NCBI GenBank assembly: GCA_048013815.1
Contig: CM106586.1
Coordinates: forward strand, 11,594,001 to 11,658,000
Source of the DNA: Setoptus koraiensis
Taxonomy: Eukaryota; Arthropoda
Direction of reading: 5' to 3'
DNA: 64,000 bases
Part shown: piece by piece, positions 11,106 through 21,957 of the stretch
Layout: the number at the start of each line of letters is the position of its first letter
How positions within the stretch are numbered: position 1 is the first letter of the stretch
Made by a program: the position numbers and the translations under genes
Notes under the pieces: generated by a model
What the model was told of the DNA's origin: nothing
The model's database searches: none
The model's input: only the letters and a program-made list of their open reading frames with translations

Positions 11106-12839
11106 CTAACACCAAGTGCTCAATAGAACCTTGTTGCCAACTCTCATGTCGTACGGTACCACAAATTGTACAATACGTGCCGACAATTCTTTCATGATGT
11201 ATTTAACGTAGAGACGATTCATCGGCAAAAGGGCGCCCTCCATTTTCCAATCCAAATGAGGTATACTCAACAGTGCTACACGAAGATAATTCAATTGATA
11301 TTTTTCTGGACAGTCAATCTCATGAGCTATAGTTTCTCCCAAAATAGTGCCTCCTAATTTTTGTTGAGCTGGTTTCATCAAAACGCTTGTTAGATCCTTT
11401 TGGTCTGTAAATTGTCTTTGTTTATGAAGACGTCTATTTTCGGCTACTATATTGACATCAATTGGCACGACTGGTTCCACTTGTGTTTGTTTGCTAATTA
11501 GCAGCTGATGACAATCCTTACGTAACATCCGCTGATTGAGTGTTATACGTGCTCTCAATAGTAGTTGCAATTTTCGCAGTGAAAACTCTAATGGGCCGCC
11601 AACTTCAATCGACATGGTATGGTCCGATTTGTATTCCAATTCACAATCAAATATCAGATTGTTGTCCCGCCCTAAATAACCGCTACGTTTATCGCCATCA
11701 ACAAACTTAACCCCAGTTATTCTGGGTATAGATTGACCTAATTCAAACTTAAACAGCTTCAAATTTAGTGGCAACCTCATTTTGGTTCTGTCCATCGATG
11801 GATGCCTATTTCTTCTATGAGATTTGCGCCTATTTATAGATCTACGGATGGTTGCTGAACGTAATCTATTTGCTTTCTGTTGCTTAGGAGATTTCGTCGC
11901 ACATGTTGCTTGCTTCAAACAATTATTCAAATTATTTTTTCTCACTAGTGTGCGATGTAAATAGGGCCTGATCGGTCTCAGTTGTCTTGCTGATAGCTTC
12001 CGTCTTTGATCTCTGAGAGCCATTATTAGTCGTTCGTCGCTACTAGGTGGAAACAGGTATTCGTTGATGAACGATTGCGACCAACAATATATTTTGTTCC
12101 ACAAAAAACCAGATCTTTTTATGTCTGCGGCACATTGATTGGCCGGCCGTTCGTTTGATCGCTCACTGAGCACAGGTTTCACTGACTGTTCTATATTCTT
12201 TTTCAACATAGGCCACAATTTATTAAATGCATCATTAATCCATTCGGCGTTCTCAATATCATTTTGTGTGTATTTCCAAGGTAGTCTACTGATGACACTA
12301 TGAGTTTCTTCATTAGTTAACAATGTTTTAGCCAATAAAGAGTTAGCTCTTCTAAATTCAACACATGTAACCTTTAAATCACTATAATAGTTACAAATTT
12401 CTTCGAAGTATTGCTTGAAACATCGTTTTATGAACGCTGGGATAATTGGAGATTTTCTGGTGGTACGTTGACCACTTCCAGTGCAACTTTCTACTGCGAC
12501 AATATTTGCTGTAAGCACTGACCCTATCTTACTAAATAAACTGTTATGCCTACAGTCGTGGTCTCTGTTTGAATCGGGAGTTGTCGATGATGATATGAAA
12601 TCGTATCTTGGTGTGAGCGATTTGATGGCGCTTACCGCAAACACTATCAATGAGACTAAAATTAGTTGACAAAACAGCCATAGACAACATTCTAACGTCC
12701 AAATTACTAAGGCAACAAAACGACTAGTCCATACTAGACAGATCAAATGATTCAAATGATCTGGTATATATATAAATAGGCCATAGCAAATGTATTTTAG
12801 GGTCTTGTAGACAATGCTCAACAAGTGGAGTAGCTGCAT
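11106..12839 (-). CDS. SMP-domain (extended-synaptotagmin-like) lipid-transfer protein lacking C2 domains
   Basis: A 577-aa single-exon product. The N-terminus is hydrophobic with a likely membrane hairpin at about 40-70, then a low-complexity linker. From about residue 190 to the end the sequence follows an SMP domain. The opening AEWINDAFNKLWPMLKKNIE resembles the VEWMNKxxxxxWP start of E-Syt SMPs. Then come LGQSIPRITGVKFVD (E-Syt LGxxPPRIxGVKxY), IFDCELEYKSD, and a closing SIPHLDWKMEGALLPMN. SMP domains carry glycerolipids at ER contact sites. Two things are odd: the protein stops right after the SMP with no C2 domains, and the SMP is interrupted by a basic Arg/Lys-rich insert (about 300-360). 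TEX2/PDZD8-type SMP proteins are alternatives, but the N-terminal hairpin favours the E-Syt type. Confidence 0.6.
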   Translation of the reverse strand: MQLLHLLSIVYKTLKYICYGLFIYIPDHLNHLICLVWTSRFVALVIWTLECCLWLFCQLILVSLIVFAVSAIKSLTPRYDFISSSTTPDSNRDHDCRHNSLFSKIGSVLTANIVAVESCTGSGQRTTRKSPIIPAFIKRCFKQYFEEICNYYSDLKVTCVEFRRANSLLAKTLLTNEETHSVISRLPWKYTQNDIENAEWINDAFNKLWPMLKKNIEQSVKPVLSERSNERPANQCAADIKRSGFLWNKIYCWSQSFINEYLFPPSSDERLIMALRDQRRKLSARQLRPIRPYLHRTLVRKNNLNNCLKQATCATKSPKQQKANRLRSATIRRSINRRKSHRRNRHPSMDRTKMRLPLNLKLFKFELGQSIPRITGVKFVDGDKRSGYLGRDNNLIFDCELEYKSDHTMSIEVGGPLEFSLRKLQLLLRARITLNQRMLRKDCHQLLISKQTQVEPVVPIDVNIVAENRRLHKQRQFTDQKDLTSVLMKPAQQKLGGTILGETIAHEIDCPEKYQLNYLRVALLSIPHLDWKMEGALLPMNRLYVKYIMKELSARIVQFVVPYDMRVGNKVLLSTWC

Positions 12840-13159
12840 GTTGCCGTTTTATGCTGAGCATTTGATAATCTAAACAGTTTGGTCATATATTTTTGATGCA
12901 CTATAAAAATTATTTCTCTCGCGGTGAACATGTAGTGAACTAACCAAACGAGGGTGGCACAATCAATACTTACAAAACAAATTAGCAAAAACATGGTCTC
13001 GTGCTTAGATGTGACGACACGAGATATTTGGTTGCACATACAGCAGATAGGTTGCACTACAGGTAGATCCGAGACCTGAATTCCGAGTAAGTGATTAAAC
13101 AAACTTCCGGTTAACTGTTCAGATTACACAGATGTGATTTTTTGTTCGAGGTTGTGCTT

Positions 13160-15273
13160 TTAACTACTTAAACTGTGCTTCGATTTTTTGCTTGACCTTG
13201 GAATAGAGCTACTTTTGCTTTTTGACTGTGCAAGATATCGTGTCACATCTGTTAGAGATGGACTTGTTATCGTTTTTGTCGTAGAAGTTTTCTTCAGTGG
13301 ATATACTGCTGAGGACGAATCAATCGACTTGGAAAAACTTCCCAAACGTTTGGGGCTACTTGATTCGGACACACGCGACAGGCTAGGTTTTTTGTTCGGT
13401 TTTAGCTTACCGGGTAAGCTCTTCGACTTGATGGTGGTCTGCGTGTTTTGAGAGTTTTGATTTAGAGATTTTCTTGGCGATTGGTCGGTTGATCCGGACG
13501 CTTTTTTCAAAAAAACAGGACCTCGACTGAAAGAAGTCACATCAGAGGATCTCAGTGGAACTTCGGCAGATGGTATCGTGTTTCCACTGTCAGATTGTAG
13601 TCGGAGTTCTTTGCTCGAGTTGAAAGTTTTGCTTTGCGTCATTGTTGCCCCAGTATTGATCGTTTTTGAAGCGGACCTAGGCTTTTTCCCCACACTGTCC
13701 GATGATTTCCTTCTATCCACTCGATACACAAACTTCTCTTTAGGCATATTAGCTGCTGATTTTTGGCTGTGAGGCATGTAAAACTTTGACCGAGCAGCAT
13801 TTGGATTGACATCAACCGTTGCCTGGGCTTGTTGTTTCGTAGAATGCGATTCTGTCTTCGAGGTTTGCCAAGGTAACTGGGCCAGATCGAGATAAAAGAA
13901 GGCAATCAGTGTGAATATAATCATTAGAACCGCCACTGCAAGCAAAAATGATACAGTCACTAGGATAAGATTAATTAATGTGGCGGAACAATCAGGAAAA
14001 TCGTCCAATGTGAGATTGTTGAATGGTCGCTGCTCTGGATCACAGTTTAGGACTATCTGTTGCTTAATTAAGGCGTCTGCTCCGGCAATCCACTCGTTGC
14101 CGCAGTGGTAACAGTCAATTGGATTTGAATCGAGAAATAATCTGGTGTACCTAATATATTCATGGCCATTATAGCCTGATAATAATAAAGCTTCAAATAG
14201 TTCTTTATCTACAACAGTAAATTTGTTAGACTTAAGATTGATGAGTATCTTTGAGAAGTAGTTCTCGTTTACAAATGAAAGAGCTTTTGACGAGATCTTT
14301 TTCTTTTCTAAGGTGCAGTTAGATAATTCTAAATAGAAACTAGCATTCACTGGTTGAAATCTGTTCTCTTCAAACTCGATGAACGAATCATCGATTTGTT
14401 CCAATGGATTGTCTGTGAGCGTTATGCTGAGAACTCCGTTAATGTTTGGCGATTCTAGTGATCTCAATCAATATATTTGTTATCAGATGAAAAACAATAA
14501 GACAAAACATAACTACAAAGAATGATTGATTTTCCGCTTTATTCAAGCAGCGATTTACGATGTCATCAATTACAACTTTACTTGATCATTGATACGATTT
14601 GGAAATGTCAAAGATTATAAAACTCACCTCTTGCATAAAACATTCTTTTCTGTAACCTAACAATATTCATTTCGCTCAGTACGAGATGCCTAATATATCT
14701 ATTCCTGAACTGTATTCTATCGTTGCTGAATCTCAATCGCTCAACACCTGAGAGTTCCAGACGCGCCAAATCTCGAAATTTTCTGTCCAGTAAAATATCG
14801 AATAGTCCCTGAGATTCATTGATCCTACTCGAGCACATAATTAACGTTTTGATTCCCAGATTTTCAGATGTTTGATTAGCATTATTGATCGACATAAACT
14901 TATCTAAATTCAATTCATTGGTGTGACCAATGGTTAGTTCATTGATTGAATTCGGCAAAGGAAAAATTTCTATGTTTTTCCAATATATTGAACTGAAATC
15001 GATATAAAATAATCTCAACTTGCTGATCCTTATCGATGTATCTGATGTTATGGAGTCGTAGACCCTATCCCAAGTATCATTGTAACAATCCAAAGCATGC
15101 ACATCTCCCTCGGGTCTTTCACATGTCGGGAAGTTTTCGAATTTATTTTTCGTCAGTTTGCAACTCACATCCAGTGACAGTTGTACATCAATAACGACCA
15201 CCAGAAGATGTATGATTGCTGACACTATTGTTATACAATTGATTGTTTTTATTAAATAATTAACACTTATCAT
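13160..15273 (-). CDS. leucine-rich-repeat type I membrane protein with Ser/Lys-rich cytoplasmic tail
   Basis: Two exons, 15273-14628 and 14454-13160, across a 173-base GTGAGT...CTAG intron; the phase-1 join keeps the frame and gives 646 aa. An N-terminal signal peptide precedes an ectodomain of divergent leucine-rich repeats (ISKLRLFYID, LARLELSGVERL, IRHLVLSEMNIVRL, SILINLKSNKF-like units). A C-terminal LRR cap follows (LFLDSNPIDCYHCGNEW ... C ... C, Cys near residues 330, 333, 353, 371). A long hydrophobic TM is at about 373-404. The roughly 240-residue cytoplasmic tail is Ser/Lys-rich and disordered, with no TIR or kinase domain. It is probably a cell-surface recognition or adhesion protein of unknown ligand. 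The tail style recurs on unrelated neighbours. Confidence 0.75.
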
Positions 15274-15933
15274 TTCGAATCATTATATTGATGAATCATT
15301 AGCTCTGGTGGCATTGGAACCAAAAACAATTTGCAATACACAAGCTGAAGGTATCGGATCTATTGATTCCATCAAACCGCTGGAATGACTGTCTTCTGGG
15401 TATCATGAGCCAAACGAGAGAGGAAAATCCGTCATCTCAGGATCAATTTTTTCACGAAGGATTTAGCTTCGAAAAAAGACATATTGAGCAGAATTCAGAT
15501 TCTTTTATGATTACAGTGTATCAGTAAGTTTTTATCAACTGTCACCGAATCGATTTCGTGATGCACTGACAAGAGACAACTACGAATCCGACCGACCTCC
15601 TTAGCAAGCATTTTTCTTGTAGTTTGACTGGGCATATCTGTTACATGCTGTTGACGAAGCCTGCTACAACTTATCCCGCTGAAAAAAAAACTACACAAAT
15701 AAATCAGCATGTACGCATTACAACAAAAACGATCCGATCGCTGATAATCGTCTGTCGCGCACTGTTTGCCTCGTTCACTTCAGTCGGTCAGTTACAGTCG
15801 ATATGCAGTGAATGATTACATTGCATATCGAGTGAAAATTAGATGTAAAGCAATCAAGAAAAGATTTTAACGAGGAACAAAGAATGAAGACATTTGGCTG
15901 TTGGAAAAACAAGTGTCGGCTCTTGTATTTTTA
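15274..15933. other. intergenic, no gene supported
   Basis: A gap of about 660 bases between two minus-strand genes. It would hold the 5' region of the LRR gene and the 3' UTR of the Asteroid-like gene. Only short open frames are seen. Confidence 0.5.
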
Positions 15934-18633
15934 TCACTTGGAGCTGGATTTACTACTACTACTACTGCTACTACTACTTTTACTACCACTTAAATTTGAC
16001 TTGTTGCGTTTAAGCGATCCTGATTTTCTACCGCCTAAATTTAAGCTAGCTTTAGAAACCTTTGGTGGTTTAGTAGAGCTTGGAGGTGATAAAGTAGCTG
16101 AAGAGGATCTCCTGGGAGCTGATTTAGACTTGCGTGTTGGCGATCCAGGGGACTTCGCCGCCACAGATGACCCAGAGGGTGATCTTGTGATTTTTTTTTG
16201 TGCTAGATTTTGCAGCGATTTGGATTTCTGTCTTGTAAGCCGAGTCCTTTGGTCAGTTCCTTTCCCGTCTGAATGCGGGTCCGATTGTGTCTTTATTTGA
16301 CTGCCGCTAGATTGAGAGCTGACGCTAGCTACAGGGTAATTGTGTGTTTTAAGGTTCCAGTTTTTTGTTCCGTTAAACAAACGATCATTCGCATGAAATA
16401 TCATCTTGGTTAATTGATCATTTATACTGTTCAAAGGCGTCGATGTTGTTGAACTTTGGAGAAAAATCATCATATTATATAACAGTGAACCATTGAAATA
16501 GTGACTCAATGTAAGTCGTTTGAAGGGATAATTGTAGAAAGCATTAAGTTCGCAGAAAGCCCTCGTGGTGCCAGATAACAACTCAATCAAATGAATTATT
16601 TGTATAGTGTTTTTCGAGTATTTTTTGGAATTGTTTGTATCCTTGTCAGATGACCCTGACCAATGTAATTGCATCGCCTTGCTATTGATAATTTTATCTA
16701 CTCTAGCCACCAATGGTCTGTTGAGTATTCGACTAGAATAGTACAGAAGCATATATAGTAGTGACTCTATAAATATTTTAAATAAAGGCGAATATCTCTT
16801 GGAGAATTCGTCATCTCCCTGACTTGCCTCAAATAAACAAAATCTCGCTAAAGAAATCATAATAGCCAATTGTTCACTTAGAGAGTCGATGTCATGATTG
16901 TGGTTAGTGACTGATGATGGTGAATTTTCGATGGAGCGCCGAAATGCCTGCTTTAATTCAGTAAGGCGCAACCAATCTGAGTCAAAACAGAAGGTTCTCC
17001 CAACAAGTTTTCTCGTCAATTCTTCATGAGGCTTCTTTTGACCCAGCGAAAGTTTGATTAACGATTCCCAATCCATTAGTTGCTGCTCTTTCGGCATAAA
17101 TTTTTCAGGCTGTAGCAAGATACATCTCTCTTGCATTAAGTGCTCAACTCGGTCGTGCATACAAATTTTAATCCGAGAAGAACTGTTTCGACCTTCGGTG
17201 ATCGTGGAAGATTTTGATTTTTCCAGAAGTTTATCTTTTTGCGATTGAGTTTTCACCTTAACATGGATCTGATCGAATTGAGCGGCCAACAAAACTTTGG
17301 CCCTGTCTCCCATCGAATTGGCACATCGTTTAGTTTTTTCGTCCTCTAAAATAACACTAGACGACATGTCGGCTTGCTGACCAAGTAGTGGCAGTAGAAA
17401 TTCGCCAGTCGTCTCTCTTTTAATCAAACAATCTTCTATGTATTGTATTACTAAATTTGTTAATGGATCAAGCAAGAGACCAGTCTTGCCACTCTTGTCA
17501 CTCGATGCGACTAAGCGTTTCATTTCACGACTATTATCTTTGGTGTAATCGTGATCATTGCTGGCCAAAATGACTCCCAGGCGGCGCTTGAAATCGGGTG
17601 CCACAATATATTCTAAAGTCATCAATTGGAAATCTATGTAAAATTTAGTCTTAGTTCTAAGGGATTCACCTCTAATAAGATTATCAACAATAGATGGCGA
17701 TTTATTGGCTAACCAAGCAATAATAAGCTCGATTCTTTTTGCGTAAATCCTTTTGAGTTTATTATCATCACAATTCTCTTTTATTGTTGGATCAGAATCT
17801 AGCTCTGTGGAACCGATATCAAGTTTTATTCTGGCTAAATTCGTACAATATTTTCGGATGAAATCGTTACGCATCAATGTCAACAAAAACGTACCCATTC
17901 TAACAGACAAGCCGGGATGCTGGTAAATAAATTCACAGTTGAAATATCTATGGTAGATGACATCTGCCTTGCTATTGTCTCTTAGTTGCCGGAGATAATC
18001 TAGAAAAAATCTATCAAACAATATGAAACCCTCTCGCACATCTATGAACAAAAAGTCGTACCTCTGTGTCATGACGGGACATTTGTTGTCTCTGGCCAAT
18101 TTCGCCATGACTGCATGAACCTCATAACAAGCCTGCACCACCACGGGATTCCGATTGCAACCACGTTGATCCGACAATGACCGTTCCGGTCGGCATCGAT
18201 CGTTGACAATTTGTTTGAAAACAATTAGAGCTAGATCTGCATTTGAATGTTTCCCTTCCACATGTTGCAATTGCTCGGCTAGTTGCCGTTGACGTCTTTC
18301 GTTTAACATTGTTTCCTTCGACGCAATTTTGCCAAATTTACTCTCTAATCTGGTGCCGTTGTACACGACTATTGGCTTGATTTGATGCTGCTCGAAAATG
18401 TCAAACAATTTATTGATCAATTCACCATAGAGAACATAGTTTGAAAATTGAGTCACATGGTTGACATCAGTAACGACGTTGTTGCTTTCGTCATAAGTTT
18501 GCATATAGCGATACAGACTCTTGGCAATGCTTGTGCCATCGAGTACAATCGTCTTCAAATTTTTAAAATTCACGTCTCTCCGTGACCACAAACCGCTGGT
18601 GAGCAACGGTCCCAGACAGGGGTTGTTATCCAT
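15934..18633 (-). CDS. Asteroid-like XPG/FEN1-superfamily (PIN-fold) protein
   Basis: An 899-aa single-exon product. The N-terminal 250 residues fit the Asteroid (ASTE1) branch of XPG/FEN1-like PIN-domain proteins. They contain NLKTIVLDGTSIAKSLYRY, then IKPIVVYNGT, an ERRQRQLAEQLQ helix, and CPVMTQRYDFLFIDVREGFI, where Asteroid has CPVLSxDSDFYIFD. In canonical nucleases the acidic residues at this last site bind metal; here the SDSDF-type acidic pair is reduced to RYDF, so activity is doubtful. The middle is helical, and the last 110 residues are a Ser/Lys/Pro-rich tail ending in a polyserine run encoded by ACT/AGT triplets on the plus strand (about 15950-16000). Drosophila asteroid is linked to EGFR signalling and related proteins may act in DNA repair; the role here is unknown. 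Confidence 0.65.
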   Translation of the reverse strand: MDNNPCLGPLLTSGLWSRRDVNFKNLKTIVLDGTSIAKSLYRYMQTYDESNNVVTDVNHVTQFSNYVLYGELINKLFDIFEQHQIKPIVVYNGTRLESKFGKIASKETMLNERRQRQLAEQLQHVEGKHSNADLALIVFKQIVNDRCRPERSLSDQRGCNRNPVVVQACYEVHAVMAKLARDNKCPVMTQRYDFLFIDVREGFILFDRFFLDYLRQLRDNSKADVIYHRYFNCEFIYQHPGLSVRMGTFLLTLMRNDFIRKYCTNLARIKLDIGSTELDSDPTIKENCDDNKLKRIYAKRIELIIAWLANKSPSIVDNLIRGESLRTKTKFYIDFQLMTLEYIVAPDFKRRLGVILASNDHDYTKDNSREMKRLVASSDKSGKTGLLLDPLTNLVIQYIEDCLIKRETTGEFLLPLLGQQADMSSSVILEDEKTKRCANSMGDRAKVLLAAQFDQIHVKVKTQSQKDKLLEKSKSSTITEGRNSSSRIKICMHDRVEHLMQERCILLQPEKFMPKEQQLMDWESLIKLSLGQKKPHEELTRKLVGRTFCFDSDWLRLTELKQAFRRSIENSPSSVTNHNHDIDSLSEQLAIMISLARFCLFEASQGDDEFSKRYSPLFKIFIESLLYMLLYYSSRILNRPLVARVDKIINSKAMQLHWSGSSDKDTNNSKKYSKNTIQIIHLIELLSGTTRAFCELNAFYNYPFKRLTLSHYFNGSLLYNMMIFLQSSTTSTPLNSINDQLTKMIFHANDRLFNGTKNWNLKTHNYPVASVSSQSSGSQIKTQSDPHSDGKGTDQRTRLTRQKSKSLQNLAQKKITRSPSGSSVAAKSPGSPTRKSKSAPRRSSSATLSPPSSTKPPKVSKASLNLGGRKSGSLKRNKSNLSGSKSSSSSSSSSKSSSK

Positions 18634-19046
18634 TAATCCAGTAGTCTAGTTGGTGATCAACACGTTGGTTGCCAAAAATGATTCTCATCGCAAATTTGTC
18701 ATGGATTTTCAGAAGATTGGAACAAATACGTGACACACAGTACTTCATTTTCACAAAAGATTAAATGATAGCACACCAAATACTATCGTCAAGTAGGCGC
18801 GCGGAGTGCGACTAACGCTATTGTACGGAAAGCAGTCTCGTGACTACTGACTCGTAAAACAATCGTAGCATACAAGTGTAAATACAATTCCACTAAGGAG
18901 AAGATGAGGATAACTGTAGTCTGCGAGATAGAAGCGACTAGATTAAATCATTATATTAATTAGGTTGTATATTGTTTGTAAGGTCTATCTCAAGCGTTGT
19001 TCAGTAGAGTCACTATAACTGTTTGACTACTGGCCATTCATTTGAA
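18634..19046. promoter_or_regulatory. divergent intergenic region (putative bidirectional promoter)
   Basis: About 410 bases separate the starts of the minus-strand Asteroid-like gene and the plus-strand HMG-box gene. They presumably carry both promoters. I see no clear TATA box or named element. Confidence 0.35.
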
Positions 19047-20363
19047 ATGATAAGCCAAGCAAATTCGGACGCTTCTGCGGACTATTATTCAAGAGGTTCC
19101 GAATCCGCAACCACCAATAATTCGCCGGCCACAACGAGAGATAATTCACCAGTCGCAACTCCGGCCGCAACGCCAGCCGCATCACCAGCACCATCATCAG
19201 CGACTTCCTCGGCAGACCAGTCACCTAGAGCCATATCGGCTGCCAGTAACAAGGAAGAACAGAAGAAGACAATGGCGAAAAAGACAGCTAGCTCTCAGAA
19301 AATTCCGCGAACAAAAAGCACAGCATCAAGTAGACAGCCCAGTGTCGCCAAAATTTCATCCAAAGCACGATCCGCGTCACCGGCCAGCTCGACAACGGGC
19401 TCAACTAGTTCGTCAACTTCTAATATTGAGGTGAAAACAGGGTCAGGTTCACGCCAAAGGTCGTCGCCGCTGAATGAAGAGGCCAGATATACAGTCAAGA
19501 GAAACCGAACAGTAGCTAGCCGTAGTAGCAGTGTTGGAGATGATGCCTCGTTGGCTTCGATAGGTAAAAAAGGGAGCAGAAAAGCTAGATCGAGAAAGCG
19601 ATCAAGTAGGGCGTCTTCTGCAGCTAGTACGCCTAGTCGGGCAGGCAGTCGTATCAATCGACGAGCATCGAGAGCTGACTCATCGTCGTCCTCGGCACCG
19701 AGTTTGGCCTCATTCCACCCGGGCGGAAAAAAGCCCCGTGTGAGCAGACGACGCGGAAATAAACAATTGAAAGATAAAAGTGTTCATTTGCATGCGAATG
19801 GGGCACCCAAGAAACCGCCAACTTCTTATGGTTTGTTTTTGCACAAGTTGCGTCAGATGAAGCCAAGGAAAAAGATGACATTCGAGTCATTCAATGAGAT
19901 GGCTAGGAAAAAATGGCGAGGATTGTCCGAGGCGCATAAAGACATATTTCGGGAAAGGGCAGAGGGCTTGCAAAAAGAATATATGCGAGCCAAACAAAGC
20001 TACCAGAGAAGCAAGCTCAAAAGATTGCGAAAGGATTTAGGTTCCGCGGTAGTTTCGCCGTCGCCAAAAGGTAGAAGAGGTAAAAGGAAAATCGATCGCC
20101 GACGAAGATCAGGCAAAACTAACTCTTTCATGTTATTTACCAAGGAAAAAAGGAGTGAAGTAACGGCTGAGATGCCGCATAAATCAACTGTTGCTCAGAT
20201 CGCCAAAGAGCTCGGAAAAAGATGGAAATCACTCAGCGAAAGTGAGAGACAATCTTATAAAGAGCGCGCCAAAAAGGAGGCTGAAAAAGCCGACAAACGT
20301 ATGGCTCAGCGGCTCAAGAAAGGCAAAGATCCCTATGTTCGAAAAGACAGGGAAATTGAATAG
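19047..20363 (+). CDS. two-HMG-box chromatin protein with Ser/Arg-rich N-terminus
   Basis: A 438-aa single-exon frame. The first ATG is 19047; the frame is open slightly upstream from a TTG that I do not take as the start. Residues 1-240 are Ala/Ser/Thr/Pro-rich, then increasingly Arg/Ser-rich (RKARSRKRSSRASS). HMG box 1 lies at about 254-324 (KKPPTSYGLFLHKLRQMKP ... KKWRGLSEAHKDIFRERA) and box 2 at about 354-421 (GKTNSFMLFTKEKRSEV ... IAKELGKRWKSLSESERQSY). Both keep the aromatic/Pro start, the Trp of helix 2 and the Lys/Tyr of helix 3. Box 2 fits a non-sequence-specific HMGB type best; box 1 is more divergent. It should be a nuclear DNA-bending protein. The long protamine-like N-terminus suggests specialised chromatin, possibly germline, but that is inference. 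Confidence 0.8.
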   Translation: MISQANSDASADYYSRGSESATTNNSPATTRDNSPVATPAATPAASPAPSSATSSADQSPRAISAASNKEEQKKTMAKKTASSQKIPRTKSTASSRQPSVAKISSKARSASPASSTTGSTSSSTSNIEVKTGSGSRQRSSPLNEEARYTVKRNRTVASRSSSVGDDASLASIGKKGSRKARSRKRSSRASSAASTPSRAGSRINRRASRADSSSSSAPSLASFHPGGKKPRVSRRRGNKQLKDKSVHLHANGAPKKPPTSYGLFLHKLRQMKPRKKMTFESFNEMARKKWRGLSEAHKDIFRERAEGLQKEYMRAKQSYQRSKLKRLRKDLGSAVVSPSPKGRRGKRKIDRRRRSGKTNSFMLFTKEKRSEVTAEMPHKSTVAQIAKELGKRWKSLSESERQSYKERAKKEAEKADKRMAQRLKKGKDPYVRKDREIE

Positions 20364-20617
20364 ATCTAGCGAAGAAAGCCCACCAGGGAGTATGACAGTA
20401 ATATATCGTATATATCTAGCACATATTATGAGAATTCGTTGCATCATTATTAACTGAGAAGACGCGACAAAAATTTCAAGACATTTACTACAGCTATTCT
20501 ATTGTCGCGCGAAAGATCAACACTCAAATATAGATTCAATATTTAAAAAGACTTCCGGAAAATAAACACACATATCAAACTGATTAAGAATTTTGTTTGC
20601 CTTTAGTCGAGAGTTCT

Positions 20618-21394
20618 CTAGCGAATCGAAGACATGATTTTGCCTGATTGGGCCAATTTAGTGAGGCCGGAATCTATATAGATTCTCATGCGTTCGGCCT
20701 GAATAGTTTGTTCTTCGATCACTTGATGCATTTGATTGGCCAGTTTTATTAGTTGCTCTATGCTATTGTCTATTTGGTAAAGCCAGTTGTCATTCGGATT
20801 GTAACGCTGATTCCAAAATTTGTCTATTTTATCTTGGGACAAGGGAGACAGGGTCGACACCATTAAGCCATCATTGTCATCATCGTTGGCATCGGATGGC
20901 TGTCCGTCCGTGGGGGTTTTTGTTGTTGTTTCATCAAAATAATCATGCAAATCTTCTAGATTTGAGCGAGTGGTCCCATTTTGACCGTTGTATGAGCTGT
21001 AAATATTTCTTTTTAAAACATGCTCTTGGTTACTCAAACAGCGACCGCAACAACAACAGCATGTCAGGTAATAGCAACAATAAGTGTTAATTCTCTTCAG
21101 ATACGACAAATCGGCTTGAGTTGTGTCAATTTTTTTGTTGATCAATGATAGGTTCTTCTCTGCACCAACAAGGAATTTCCCTTGATGCAAAAGATCATTT
21201 TGGGTTACATTGGCCAATTCAACAGTTCTTTTGGTAATGTTAGTGAGATCATTCTGGATTCTTTCGACATTGTCGAATGCAAATGTTTCAACCAATTTTA
21301 ATGTCTTCAATCCTTGTTTTATTGTTATAGTAGTAGCTTTCGTAGCTTTGAGTGCAGTACGGTCAGCTTTGGATTTTTCAGCTAATTTTACCAT
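20618..21394 (-). CDS. divergent SNAP-25-like Qbc-SNARE
   Basis: A 258-aa single-exon product with the SNAP-25/23 layout. An N-terminal Qb-type heptad helix (about 35-100; VELANVTQNDLLHQGKFLVGAEKNL) is followed by a dense cysteine cluster (about 105-120; CCYYLTCCCCCGRC) where SNAP-25 is palmitoylated. Then come an acidic linker and a C-terminal Qc helix (about 200-258). In the Qc helix VIEEQTIQAERM aligns with EIDTQNRQIDRI of SNAP-25, keeping the zero-layer Gln. It should bind syntaxin and VAMP partners in membrane fusion. The helices are strongly diverged from the standard neuronal protein, and the gene has no introns, so it is probably a lineage-specific or tissue-specific paralogue. Sec9/SNAP-29 types lack the Cys cluster and fit less well. 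Confidence 0.7.
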   Translation of the reverse strand: MVKLAEKSKADRTALKATKATTITIKQGLKTLKLVETFAFDNVERIQNDLTNITKRTVELANVTQNDLLHQGKFLVGAEKNLSLINKKIDTTQADLSYLKRINTYCCYYLTCCCCCGRCLSNQEHVLKRNIYSSYNGQNGTTRSNLEDLHDYFDETTTKTPTDGQPSDANDDDNDGLMVSTLSPLSQDKIDKFWNQRYNPNDNWLYQIDNSIEQLIKLANQMHQVIEEQTIQAERMRIYIDSGLTKLAQSGKIMSSIR

Positions 21395-21957
21395 CTTGTG
21401 CTATCACCACATGAAAATACATTATTCTAGCCTGATTAAGACTTCAAGTCAGAAAAAGGATATGAAGATGGGTAAAACAAGCAGTAAAGCAAAGGCGTTG
21501 TTTAGCGATCTGTCGCGAGACTGCGAAGTCATGGAATCTCAAACAAGCAACCGCTAATACTAGTTCAGGCTTTCGAGGGTTCACCTCCCGAACATTTGAT
21601 ACACATTCGTATGATTCAGATGCGGGGCTTAGATGAAATGATAACTTTATGCGCCGAAAGATTATTTGTCGATTCCAGATTGAGCATTCAAAGGTAGCCA
21701 TCGCAACGAGTTGGCTGGCGCTCTTCAATTATCTGCCACAACTTGGAGAATTGTAGAGAAAAAAAACATGCCGATGAAATTTTAGTTCAGTAAAGTTCAG
21801 CAGTATTGAGAAACGAACCTTACGTCATGTTTATTTAAATTTTTTACCATCGATGAATTAGAGATTGCAGATGCCAAGGGGCTGAAAAGACCAATCATTG
21901 AGCCAATGGTAGGCGCATATATACTCAATTGTATAAGCTTTGCATACAAGTTCGATG
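21395..21957. other. intergenic, nothing supported
   Basis: About 560 bases upstream of the SNARE gene, and the 3' side of the small secreted gene that follows. No coding or RNA gene is supported. Confidence 0.5.

Noticed and set aside
12818-13102. Small hydrophobic frame on the minus strand overlapping the start of the SMP gene
   Set aside because: Its end overlaps the SMP gene's start in another frame, it has no recognisable domain, and its hydrophobicity may follow from T-rich composition. It is probably the 5' region of the SMP gene.
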